A stretch of DNA of 64,000 nt from Cellvibrio sp. OA-2007 (GTDB lineage Bacteria > Pseudomonadota > Gammaproteobacteria > Pseudomonadales > Cellvibrionaceae): assembly GCF_000953825.1 (NCBI RefSeq), contig NZ_BBUL01000079.1:1-64000 (forward strand), in the 5' to 3' direction. The position numbers and the translations under genes were made by a program. The notes below the pieces were generated by a model. That model had not been told where the DNA came from. It searched no databases and was given only the letters and a program-made list of their open reading frames with translations. Shown one piece after another: positions 38,407 to 46,662 of the stretch (the first letter of the stretch is position 1; every line of letters begins with the position of its first letter).

Positions 38407-39928
38407 ACATTTCCCTCGCAGTGGACTGGTTGGATCGAGTAATCGCCTGCAGTACCGCCATGGCTTTCATCCGGGTTTCTTCCATTTCAGCGTGTGGATC
38501 TGAATCCAGTACTATCCCGGCACCTGCCTGAACGCGCGCGCGCCCCTGTTTAACAAAGGCGGAGCGGATGACGATACAAGTATCCAGATTGCCGTACTGA
38601 TCAATCATGCCCAGCGCACCCCCATAGCAGCCGCGATAGTCGGTTTCGTGCTGACGCAACAGGCTCATGGCCCGCACTTTGGGCGCACCGACCAACGTGC
38701 CCATATTCAGGCAAGCCTGATAAGCGTGGAGTGCATCCAGCTCCGGGCGCAGATGTCCGCACACAGTGGATACCAAGTGCATAACCCGACTGTATTTTTC
38801 GACTTGCATCAGGCGCTGCACATGGCGTGCACCGGGCAGGCAGATGCGCGCCAGATCATTGCGCGCCAAATCGACCAGCATGCTATGTTCAGCCAGCTCT
38901 TTGGCATCCATCCGCAGCTCTGCCTCCAGGCGCTCGTCCAGATCGGCGTTGAGCAATCCGGTTTCAGTCAAACCTCTGGGTCTGGTTCCGGCAATTGGGT
39001 AGAGGGTAACCCGGCGGCTATGGGCGTCCACCTGCACAGAGGTTTCCGGTGATGCACCGAATAGCTGCCAGTCGGGGTGGTTCCAGTAAAAGTGATAGGG
39101 AGCGGGATTCTGCTGCAGCAATTGCTGGTAAGCGGACCAGGGGCGCGGGCAATCGATAAAGAAACTGCGCGACAGCACCATTTGAAATACATCGCCACTG
39201 TGAAGGTAGTGCTTCACACCTTTTACCCGCTCCATAAATTCCGCGTCTTCGCAGTCAGTAGAAATGCTGGAGTCGCCACCCAATCCCGGTTCGCGCTTGA
39301 TTTCCGGTACAAATCGGGCAAGCCGCTGCTCCACCTTGAGCCGCTGGTTTTCAGCGAAGGCGAATCCGGTAAGTGTCGCTTCAGCACTTCTGCCATCCCA
39401 TTCGAGAAGAATTTCGGGGCAAAGCATTTCTACGTCCGCCACTTGGCGCTCCCCCTTTGCTGCGGGCAGCTGCTCCATTTGGTCAGCGAGGTCGTAGCTA
39501 AACATGACGCCACAATGCCAGGGGCGACCACAGTCCACGCCGTACATCAGGGTGCGCACCACATCCATCACTCCCGCATGGATGAGGCGCTGCTCTTCAT
39601 CCAATGGCGGCATACACTCAGGCCAACTGGCTATGAGCACTTGATCGCGCATGCGCCAATTGAGGCTGGCAGGTAACTGCTCGCACAACCAGCAACGCAG
39701 GCTTTCGCCATTTTCGGTAAAAGCCTGCAGGTGAATATCCCGCCCGAAGATTTGCACTTTCAATGCTGCGTGGAGAATGGCGCGGTGCTGAATGTCTGCG
39801 CTGCCATGGGCAGCGCGGCGCTGAAACAAAAAGCGATTGGGAGCGCTGGCGACATGGGAAAAACAACCCATTTTGTCGCCCGGTAATAACACCGGCATTT
39901 GCTCACTGTGAATGCTTAACCGTTTCAT
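38384..39928 (-). CDS. anthranilate synthase large subunit (TrpE/PhnA-like)
   Basis: This 514-residue enzyme aminates chorismate to anthranilate. The chorismate-binding half is intact (LYPIAGTRPRGLTETGLLNAD, KELAEHSMLVDLARNDLARI, MNMGTLVGAPKVRAMSL, VQAGAGIVLDSDP). Near residues 30-45, where tryptophan-inhibited TrpE has LLES, this protein reads FLFQRRAAHGSAD, so the feedback site looks lost. Start ATG 39928 overlaps the dehydratase stop (ATGA). It supplies the aromatic half of the quinolone. Confidence 0.92.
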   Translation of the reverse strand: MKRLSIHSEQMPVLLPGDKMGCFSHVASAPNRFLFQRRAAHGSADIQHRAILHAALKVQIFGRDIHLQAFTENGESLRCWLCEQLPASLNWRMRDQVLIASWPECMPPLDEEQRLIHAGVMDVVRTLMYGVDCGRPWHCGVMFSYDLADQMEQLPAAKGERQVADVEMLCPEILLEWDGRSAEATLTGFAFAENQRLKVEQRLARFVPEIKREPGLGGDSSISTDCEDAEFMERVKGVKHYLHSGDVFQMVLSRSFFIDCPRPWSAYQQLLQQNPAPYHFYWNHPDWQLFGASPETSVQVDAHSRRVTLYPIAGTRPRGLTETGLLNADLDERLEAELRMDAKELAEHSMLVDLARNDLARICLPGARHVQRLMQVEKYSRVMHLVSTVCGHLRPELDALHAYQACLNMGTLVGAPKVRAMSLLRQHETDYRGCYGGALGMIDQYGNLDTCIVIRSAFVKQGRARVQAGAGIVLDSDPHAEMEETRMKAMAVLQAITRSNQSTAREMYAYSAIG

Positions 39929-40377
39929 ATTGCTGCCACTCCCTGCTGCGGGCGGCAGGCGACGGTCAACTTGCCACGCGCACAGCATTCGCCGTTAACA
40001 GTGGCACGCACTCTGAAGACATCGAAGGCGTCGCTCTGCTCTTCGCGCATGATTTGACACTCCATAACCATGCCTGGCGCTACCGGCTTGATAAAGCGCA
40101 TATCAGTGCGCAGCAACAAGTAAACCTGAGCGACTGTTGCCGGGTTGTCTTGCGATTCCATCGCCATAAATGCCGCACAAGTTTGAGCCAGTGTTTCGGT
40201 AATAAGCACCCCGGGCATTACCGGATTGCCGGGAAAATGGCCTCTGACCCAAAAGGCATCGTCGCTCACCGCAGTAACAGTGGTAAGCCCTTCGCCAGCG
40301 CTGTAGGTTTTGATCGAGTCCACCAACAACATCGGGTCGCGGTGAGGAATCAAGCTACTGATTGCAGGAAAGTCCAT
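39925..40377 (-). CDS. 3-hydroxyacyl-ACP dehydratase (FabZ-like)
   Basis: This 150-residue hot-dog enzyme removes water from 3-hydroxyacyl-ACP. The catalytic His is in VRGHFPGNPVMPGVLITE, with the family start FPAISSLIPHRDPMLLVD. Start ATG overlaps the chain-length-factor stop (TGATG). It lies in a block KR-KS-CLF-DH that forms a type II chain-building line without an enoyl reductase, so double bonds made here would stay unless housekeeping FabI/FabV removes them. Confidence 0.9.
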   Translation of the reverse strand: MDFPAISSLIPHRDPMLLVDSIKTYSAGEGLTTVTAVSDDAFWVRGHFPGNPVMPGVLITETLAQTCAAFMAMESQDNPATVAQVYLLLRTDMRFIKPVAPGMVMECQIMREEQSDAFDVFRVRATVNGECCARGKLTVACRPQQGVAAI

Positions 40378-41414
40378 CACACACGCTCCAACAACAGTGC
40401 GCTGTAGGCATACTGCTGATCCAGACTTAAGATCAGAATCGAGTTTACGCTTGACGGTGCCGAGCCCAGGTAATCACCCTTGAGCGTTGCAAGCAGACTG
40501 TTGTCTTGCAGCAGGTTGTCTGCCAGTAACATTCCGCAAGCGGCTGAAGCGGACTCGCCGCGACCAAACAGAGATTCACCGCAGAGGATCGACGCAGAAA
40601 TACCGGCGCCCGCACACATAGAGGCCAAGCCATCTTGTTGCTTAGCAGCCAAGGGCTCGCCAGCCAGCATGACCAGATCGACCGATTGGCGCTGATATTT
40701 GGCAAGATAGTTTTGCAGCGCAGCTTGCAGCAGCGACGGCTTCCAGCTCGGCATGCGCCCCAATAGCGGCTCAACAAAACGCACCTTGCCACTGCGGTGA
40801 GGAACTACATCCAGCAGCAGCGCCAGTTCGCGCTCCTGCTGGCAAGCCTGGTGATAAACCGAACTCACTTCTACAACACCCAGCAACGCACGCTGAATAG
40901 TGCCAGCCTGTAAGGCCAACTGTGCGATATCCAGACTTTGTAACCAGCTGTGCTGACCCGCCGCAATAGTGCAATTGGGCCCCTGGATTTCGTAAAGCCG
41001 TGCGAGGTGACTTCCCACCACATTCGACAGGGTGTTGGGCGCCTTCAACGGGCTGACAAAATCCGGCCCGAGGTTGCGGGCGCAGATATCAAACTCGAAG
41101 TCATCTTCCAGATTGATGGTATCCGCTGCCACATATACACCAACTTGAGTTGCCGCACCCGGGTCAATTCGGTTATCCGGGCGCTCCATTAATTCTACCG
41201 CCGTGCTGCATAGCAACTTGGTGGCTGAACTCAGGTGGCGGCTTTTACCCAACAAGCCTTTGGCGTCGTAGTGGGTGAATTTTTGCGCAGATAAACCACC
41301 AGGCTGTCCTGATGTAGATGCACTATCGGAAAGATTAGCCAGTGCGTTGGCAAAGCTGGGCGCGGCTTCCGCAGTGGGTAGTTGGTAGGCGCTGGCCTGA
41401 ATTGAAAAATACAT
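40377..41414 (-). CDS. chain-length factor (ketosynthase beta, Gln in place of Cys)
   Basis: This 345-residue thiolase-fold protein follows the ketosynthase gene. At the position of the active-site Cys (aligned from GPNCTI) it has Gln154 (AAGQHS), exactly the change seen in KS-beta/chain-length factors of type II polyketide synthases. It would pair with the ketosynthase and set tail length. I chose ATG 41414 because AAGGAGGAG stands directly before it; the longer frame overlaps the ketosynthase. It is shorter and more diverged than most chain-length factors. Confidence 0.82.
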   Translation of the reverse strand: MYFSIQASAYQLPTAEAAPSFANALANLSDSASTSGQPGGLSAQKFTHYDAKGLLGKSRHLSSATKLLCSTAVELMERPDNRIDPGAATQVGVYVAADTINLEDDFEFDICARNLGPDFVSPLKAPNTLSNVVGSHLARLYEIQGPNCTIAAGQHSWLQSLDIAQLALQAGTIQRALLGVVEVSSVYHQACQQERELALLLDVVPHRSGKVRFVEPLLGRMPSWKPSLLQAALQNYLAKYQRQSVDLVMLAGEPLAAKQQDGLASMCAGAGISASILCGESLFGRGESASAACGMLLADNLLQDNSLLATLKGDYLGSAPSSVNSILILSLDQQYAYSALLLERV

Positions 41415-41424
41415 AAGCTCCTCC

Positions 41425-42672
41425 TTAGGCTGATGGTGCCACTTGGCTGAAAATGACACAGGACACATTGCCACCAAAGGCAAAGGCATTACTCATTAAA
41501 TGGGTCAACTCGGCCGACCGCGCTTCACCGGGTACAACATCCAACGGGGCAGGAAAAGCCGGATCGACGGTTTGCGTATTAAGCGTGGGTGGCAGCTGCT
41601 GATGTTGCAGGGCGAGCGCACAGGCTACTGCTTCAAGTGCACTCGCGGCACCCATGCAATGACCGAGCATGGATTTGATTGAACTCACCGGTGTGCTTGC
41701 CAGCTGCTTGCCGAATACCTGATACAGAGCCTCAGCTTCCGAGGAATCGTTAGCCTGAGTACCCGTACCGTGAGCACTTACATAGTCGATGTCAGCGGGA
41801 GTCAGGCCAGCCATATCCAGCGCCTGTTGCATGGCCTGAATCGCGCCGCGACCTTCGGGGTGCGGGGCGGTAGCATGATAGGCATCGCAGGTCAGTGCAT
41901 AACCAGTGACCTCCGCGTAAATAGGCGCTCCGCGGGCTACCGCATGCTCGTAGTCCTCTAACACCAACATGGCAGCGCCCTCGCCTACCACCATACCGGT
42001 GCGATTTTCATCAAACGGTCGGCAGACATCCGCTGAAGAGGCACTTAGACGATGGAAAATGGTGTAGCAGGTGCGGCTGAAAGGATCTGCACCGCCAGCC
42101 AGAATCATCTTGTTACGGCCAGTGCGAATACGGTCAAGCGCCAAGCCCACCGTGTAGTTCCCGGCGGCGCAAGCGTTGACGAGTGTGGCACTTTGGCCAT
42201 AGCAGTTAAAACGACGTGCAACTTCACTGCTCAACAATGCAGGAGAGAAATAGCCCAGTTGTTCAGCCATTTCCGGATGGGTTGGTTTTTCCTCTGACAA
42301 ATCAAAGCGATCAATCACCCGCTCGACTATGTCCTGATTGCCCATGGTAGTGCCAACCATTACGGCATAATCATTAGTTTGTTCCGGGTCGATATGGATA
42401 CCTGAATCTTCAAGCGCCATACGTGCTGCAGCCAATGCGTAACCAACGGCTAGACCATAGGCGCCCAGCTCGCCGTCACTCGCTTCGGCGAGATCGCCGA
42501 AATCGCGGACTTCTGCCGCGCGCGGGCGCGGGTAGAGGCTGGCATCCAACTTGGTCAGCTGGTCGATTCCGCTTTTGCCTTCCGTCAAGCTTTTCCAAAA
42601 CGTGTCGAGCGAGCTACCCAGTGGTGAAACCACACCGAGCCCGGTAATTACTACTCGTCCTAAAGTCGTCAT
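41425..42672 (-). CDS. beta-ketoacyl-ACP synthase (FabF-like, KS alpha)
   Basis: This is a 415-residue condensing enzyme. Cys168 is in LVNACAAGNY, with the two His in VSAHGTGTQAND and SMLGHCMGAASALEAV. Start ATG 42672 overlaps the ketoreductase stop (ATGA) and has GGAGG upstream; an upstream extension is not family-like. It is followed after ten bases by its Gln-type partner. It resembles KS alpha of aryl-polyene and type II polyene systems as well as FabF. It should elongate malonyl units on the cluster's acyl carrier protein. Confidence 0.9.
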   Translation of the reverse strand: MTTLGRVVITGLGVVSPLGSSLDTFWKSLTEGKSGIDQLTKLDASLYPRPRAAEVRDFGDLAEASDGELGAYGLAVGYALAAARMALEDSGIHIDPEQTNDYAVMVGTTMGNQDIVERVIDRFDLSEEKPTHPEMAEQLGYFSPALLSSEVARRFNCYGQSATLVNACAAGNYTVGLALDRIRTGRNKMILAGGADPFSRTCYTIFHRLSASSADVCRPFDENRTGMVVGEGAAMLVLEDYEHAVARGAPIYAEVTGYALTCDAYHATAPHPEGRGAIQAMQQALDMAGLTPADIDYVSAHGTGTQANDSSEAEALYQVFGKQLASTPVSSIKSMLGHCMGAASALEAVACALALQHQQLPPTLNTQTVDPAFPAPLDVVPGEARSAELTHLMSNAFAFGGNVSCVIFSQVAPSA

Positions 42673-43418
42673 GCGCTTAATCCTCCATCGATAACCAGGC
42701 AATGCCCGGTGATATAACTGGCTTGGTTAGATAACAGGAACAGTACCGGCGCTGCGATTTCCTTGACGGAACCCATACGGCGCAGCGGGACTTGTTTGGG
42801 AATAGCGGCCTGGGCGGCCTCGGGCATTGCGCTGGTCATTTCAGTGGCAATGAAACCTGGGGCCACGGCATTAACCAGAATATTAAAACGAGCCACTTCA
42901 TGGCTTAGGGTGCGGGTCAGGGCAATGAGCCCAGCCTTGGTTGCCGAGTAATTAGCCTGGCCACTACTGGCGCGCAAGCCGCCCACCGAGGCCATCATGA
43001 CTACCCGCCCTTCTTTGTGGTACATCATCTGTTGCAATACAGCCTGGGTGAGCAAAGCAGTTCCCGTAAGGTTGGTATCTATGACCTGATGCCAGAGCTC
43101 GGCGGGCATGGTCAAGAAGGATTTGTCGGCTGTGATACCCGCGTTATTGACCAGCCCATAAATAGGGCCCCAATCCTGCTCAATATTTTCAACCAGCGCG
43201 CGCGATGCTTCGCTGTCGGCCAGATCGGTCTGAACCGCCCGACACCAATAGCCCTGGCTACGCAAGGTCGCCGCCACATCTTCGGCGACATTTTGCTGTC
43301 CACGGTAGGTGAATACGACGTGTGCTCCTTGCATTGCAAGCTGTTCAACGATGCCGCGCCCTATACCGCGGCTGCCGCCGGTGACCAGCACCACTCGGCC
43401 TTTTAGTTCCTCATACAT
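42669..43418 (-). CDS. 3-oxoacyl-ACP reductase (FabG-like)
   Basis: This is a 249-residue SDR with intact NADPH site (VTGGSRGIGRGI), NNAGITADKSFLTM, and the catalytic Ser and Tyr/Lys (SVGGLRASSGQANYSATKAG). It reduces 3-oxoacyl chains to 3-hydroxyacyl. Start overlaps the pqsE end by eight bases. Together with ketosynthase, chain-length factor, dehydratase and carrier protein it forms a dedicated chain-building set. Confidence 0.92.
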   Translation of the reverse strand: MYEELKGRVVLVTGGSRGIGRGIVEQLAMQGAHVVFTYRGQQNVAEDVAATLRSQGYWCRAVQTDLADSEASRALVENIEQDWGPIYGLVNNAGITADKSFLTMPAELWHQVIDTNLTGTALLTQAVLQQMMYHKEGRVVMMASVGGLRASSGQANYSATKAGLIALTRTLSHEVARFNILVNAVAPGFIATEMTSAMPEAAQAAIPKQVPLRRMGSVKEIAAPVLFLLSNQASYITGHCLVIDGGLSA

Positions 43419-44328
43419 GGTTTGGATAATCCTTTTGACTGTGTAAATTAAATATTGCTACCTGCTGCAGCATGCGATGCATGCTGGCAAAGTGAAGATC
43501 TGCCGATACAAAACGCTGGCTTTGTGCGCGCCAACGCTGGTGTAAATCCTCGGCAGTTTTGCGCTGTTCTTTTTGATCAAGGCTTTGGTACTGCGCAATA
43601 AATCTGGCGCAGTCGCGCCAAATGCCGGGCATGATGGCGTGCTTGTCTTGCGCCGTCAGGCATCCACCGTGGCCGGGAATCAGCTGGCGCACCGGCAGAT
43701 CTTTCCAACTAGCCAAGGTGGCGAGATAGTCGGGTGCATGATCAAAAATTAATGGTCGCCAGTTGCGATTGTCCGGGTCGTACTCTCCCACAGCGTCAGC
43801 CGCAAACAGACGTTGCCTTTCGGGGTCATACCAAGCGATGGAATCATCGCTATGCCCGGGAGCTGGCAACATTTCAAAAACGCGACCCGTTTCGGCAATA
43901 AAACGAGTTCCCGGGCTGACCAGTTGATGGGGCAGCTGGTGTAGATGCATACAGATCTGGCTGCGCATTTCACCGGCAGTATCAAGTTCAGCATTCAGGC
44001 GTGTAATCAAGCGGCGGCAGGATTCGCTCTGCCATGCCAACCAAGTTTCCGGCGATACCAACAAACGCGCCTCGGGCAATCGGGGCATGAGTACAGCAGC
44101 AGCGCCGCAATGGTCGTAGTGCTTGTGGGTGATCAGCCAGTAGCGAATTTGCCCGGGAGTTACCCGTTCCAGGAGCTGCTGCCAGATCAGCTCGGCATCA
44201 ACGCAAATGCCACCTTCAATCAGCGCATATTGGTCGCGCCCCAAATGCAGCAAGTAAACAGGGACATCCGCGTGCCCCAGTAGGCACAAGTCCTCCTCAA
44301 TCCAACCGGACTGTTGATGCCAGATCAT
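43411..44328 (-). CDS. pqsE: PqsE homologue, metallo-beta-lactamase-fold thioesterase
   Basis: This 305-residue protein hydrolyses 2-aminobenzoylacetyl-CoA in the PQS route of Pseudomonas aeruginosa. The metal ligands are in place (H68, H70, D72, H73 in THKHYDHCG; H159 in PGHSDD; D178; H220 in IPGHGG), and the PqsE-specific Glu182 is kept. The opening (EEDLCLLGHADVPVYLL) and RPLIFDHAPDYLATL match PqsE over the whole length. Of the three Arg reported to bind RhlR, the positions here read R242, A245 and Q246. Start ATG 44328 overlaps the pqsD stop (ATGA). Confidence 0.93.
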   Translation of the reverse strand: MIWHQQSGWIEEDLCLLGHADVPVYLLHLGRDQYALIEGGICVDAELIWQQLLERVTPGQIRYWLITHKHYDHCGAAAVLMPRLPEARLLVSPETWLAWQSESCRRLITRLNAELDTAGEMRSQICMHLHQLPHQLVSPGTRFIAETGRVFEMLPAPGHSDDSIAWYDPERQRLFAADAVGEYDPDNRNWRPLIFDHAPDYLATLASWKDLPVRQLIPGHGGCLTAQDKHAIMPGIWRDCARFIAQYQSLDQKEQRKTAEDLHQRWRAQSQRFVSADLHFASMHRMLQQVAIFNLHSQKDYPNHV

Positions 44329-45350
44329 TGCTTTTGCACCTGATATAAACCAGCGCCCCAAGTTGCGCCCGAACCATAGGCAAGAAATAACACCAACTGG
44401 CCGGGTTGCAGGCTGGGGAATTGCATCGCGAGCGTTAAGGGCAAGGAGGCCGAAGCCATATTGCCCAGTTGATCCACACTGACTGGCATTTTTTCGCGGG
44501 GGATATCCAACTGCCGCTGGACTGCATCGAGAATGCGCAGATTAGGTTGATGGCAAATCACCTGATGCAAATCACTGATTTGCAATTGGTGATCGACCAA
44601 CAACTCCTGCGCAATACGCGCGAGCGTTGAACTCGCATGGTCAAACATAGGTTTGCCCTGCATGCGAAATTGGTGGCGCGCATCGGTTAAATCTTCATCC
44701 GCAAGGAAAGAACCGGAACCGGCACTGCCCGGCTTTTGCGTTTTGAGCAAATCAAAGTAATGACCGTCGGCCCCCAAGCGCAGGTCTTGCAGGCCCGCAT
44801 TGGGTTCAGTGGAAAGCGAAACCACAGCCGCCGCCGCACCGTCGCCCAACAAGATGGCAAGGTTGCGGCCGTCGTCGGAGCAATCCATCCGCTTCGACAG
44901 GGCTTCACCACAGATCACCAATATGTTGCGATAACGTCCCGTCTTGAGCATGGCTTGCGCCAACTCAAGACAGTAGAGAAAACCGCTGCACTGGGCGCGG
45001 ATATCAAACGCGGGAATCTGACGCAACCCTAACCTCGCCTGCATCAAACAGGCTTGCGATGGGTCGTGCACATCCGGTGAAAGGGTGTTGATAATCAGTG
45101 CATCCACATCCTGCATATTCAATCCGGCGCTGGCGACTGCTTGCTCGGCAGCGGGTTGCATCAAGCTGCTTACCCCTTCATTACCGTCCAGGTGATACCG
45201 GTTAAGCACACCGGTGCGCTCGACAATAAACTCTTCCGTAGTATTCATGCGTGCGACTATGTCGGCATTGCTCACACGCCGTGTCGGCAAGGCATAACCC
45301 ATACCCCGAATCACTAACCGCCCTTCTTGTGCAACCTGCTGCATTTCCAT
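44325..45350 (-). CDS. pqsD: PqsD homologue, anthraniloyl-CoA:malonyl-CoA condensing enzyme
   Basis: This 341-residue KAS III-like enzyme condenses anthraniloyl-CoA with malonyl-CoA to 2-aminobenzoylacetyl-CoA. The catalytic triad is present: Cys121 (DIRAQCSGFLY), His in VICHQPNLRILDAV, Asn in GNMASAS. PqsD-specific stretches (NTTEEFIVERTGV, LSKRMDCSDDGRNL, LRLGADGHYFDLL) leave little doubt. A GTG three bases upstream is an alternative start. It lies directly before pqsE, as in Pseudomonas, but is cut off from pqsC by four other genes. Confidence 0.94.
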   Translation of the reverse strand: MEMQQVAQEGRLVIRGMGYALPTRRVSNADIVARMNTTEEFIVERTGVLNRYHLDGNEGVSSLMQPAAEQAVASAGLNMQDVDALIINTLSPDVHDPSQACLMQARLGLRQIPAFDIRAQCSGFLYCLELAQAMLKTGRYRNILVICGEALSKRMDCSDDGRNLAILLGDGAAAAVVSLSTEPNAGLQDLRLGADGHYFDLLKTQKPGSAGSGSFLADEDLTDARHQFRMQGKPMFDHASSTLARIAQELLVDHQLQISDLHQVICHQPNLRILDAVQRQLDIPREKMPVSVDQLGNMASASLPLTLAMQFPSLQPGQLVLFLAYGSGATWGAGLYQVQKQ

Positions 45351-45354
45351 CACC

Positions 45355-45690
45355 CTATTTAAAAATATGATCCATCTTGCCCGCGAGGTAGATATTGCCC
45401 CGCACCTGCAGCTTGCGCGTCAGAATCGCGGTCATGCCTTTGAGCTCGTTATTCACCAGCCGCAAATAAGTATCTGCATCTGTCTCAAAGGTCACACTCG
45501 GATCAGTGACCACACCATCGATAATTTCGAACGCACCCTGATTCACCGCGACACAAAAATCCTTGCCTTTCTCGCCTGAAATTCGCCATTGATAATTGGC
45601 TTTGATTTTCTGGCAGGCGTCCGGATTGAAACGGTTGGTCATTGAGGCAATTACCTGCTCAACGGATGTCATTTTGGTTGTGTTAGACAT
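45355..45690 (-). CDS. SCP2-type lipid-binding protein
   Basis: This 111-residue protein has the sterol-carrier-protein-2 fold pattern (VEQVIASMTNRFNPDA... GAFEIIDGVVTDPSVTFETDADTYLRLVNNELKG... IYLAGKMDHIF). Bacterial SCP2 proteins hold hydrophobic acyl molecules in a tunnel. Placed between the N-oxygenase-like gene and pqsD, it may carry the quinolone tail or an intermediate. It is not part of the known pqs operon. Confidence 0.82.
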   Translation of the reverse strand: MSNTTKMTSVEQVIASMTNRFNPDACQKIKANYQWRISGEKGKDFCVAVNQGAFEIIDGVVTDPSVTFETDADTYLRLVNNELKGMTAILTRKLQVRGNIYLAGKMDHIFK

Positions 45691-45699
45691 GTGTTCTCC

Positions 45700-46662
45700 T
45701 TAACTGGCTTTTTTCAGCAGGGGCATCAAGTCGGCCTCAAAACCTTGCGAGACCCAGATGTCGTGGTAGTCAGGGTGATAGATTTCGGCCTGAATAAAGT
45801 AGTGCAGCAGCGGGCGAATCAATTCACTGTTGAGTTGTTGACGATGCTCGGAATACAGCACGGCATCGAGCAGAGCTTCATGATCCTGAAACGCCGGGTC
45901 GGCAAATCCTATCCGGTCAAAACACTCCACATTGGTGATGCCTTGATCGATCAACTGACGCACATAGACCGGTGTTAATTCCTGCGCGTGACGACGAAAC
46001 TCATCGTCGGTGCTAATCAAACTTTGCACCATCTGTTGCCCCCACTTGATGTGGCGCATCTCTTCCCGCCAGTGCTCTTGCACAACGGCCTTGGCCATGG
46101 GGTGAACATAATCTGCCTCTACATCCAAGCGCTGGTACTGGTCGGCAATCCACTCAATTACCATGGTTAGATAAACCGCCATCAGCGGATAGCGCCCGGT
46201 GCCTGCGTTATCGTCATAAAAACTGCGCAAAAATGGCGGCATGGCATAGAGGGAGCTGCCGAAATAATCGATGGCTTTTTTAAACACCAGTGTGTGTACC
46301 AACTCTTCTTTAATAAAATGTTTCATGTAATCGCGCACAATGGGCAAATCATCAAACGCATCGTTGTTGAGCTCGCGCATGTAGTACTCGACAACCAATG
46401 ATTCCAAGTGCACAAAAGCAGCCCACCAGGTCACCATTTCTTCAAGGGACAAACGTTGAATTTCTTCCTCTGTGGCCTTTTCCCAGTAGGGTGTGCCATA
46501 AATAGAAATACGTTCTTTACGGCGCAAGTAAGGCGCTTCGGTTACAGGTTCATCCCAAGGATGGCTGTAGAGCGTGCTCATGGATTTTTTTTCCGATGAT
46601 GCGATCAGGCGCTCGGTCACCTGATTCAAACGCTGCAAGTGCAAGGCAGATACTTCAGTCAT
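45700..46662 (-). CDS. AurF-like di-iron oxygenase (p-aminobenzoate N-oxygenase family)
   Basis: This is a 320-residue cytoplasmic enzyme. All seven iron ligands of AurF can be matched in order: Glu in LESLVVEYY, Glu and His in KEELVHTLVF, Glu in MVIEWIADQ, and His, Glu, His in QEHWREEMRHIKWG. AurF oxidises aryl amines to hydroxylamino and nitro groups. Here the natural amine would be 2-aminobenzoylacetate or anthranilate, so the step could give a quinolone N-oxide; some family members act on other positions. Start ATG 46662 overlaps the upstream stop (ATGA). Confidence 0.85.
   Translation of the reverse strand: MTEVSALHLQRLNQVTERLIASSEKKSMSTLYSHPWDEPVTEAPYLRRKERISIYGTPYWEKATEEEIQRLSLEEMVTWWAAFVHLESLVVEYYMRELNNDAFDDLPIVRDYMKHFIKEELVHTLVFKKAIDYFGSSLYAMPPFLRSFYDDNAGTGRYPLMAVYLTMVIEWIADQYQRLDVEADYVHPMAKAVVQEHWREEMRHIKWGQQMVQSLISTDDEFRRHAQELTPVYVRQLIDQGITNVECFDRIGFADPAFQDHEALLDAVLYSEHRQQLNSELIRPLLHYFIQAEIYHPDYHDIWVSQGFEADLMPLLKKAS

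Noticed and set aside
39763-40407. Plus-strand frame of 214 codons
   Set aside because: It is antisense across trpE-like and dehydratase genes, both well supported.
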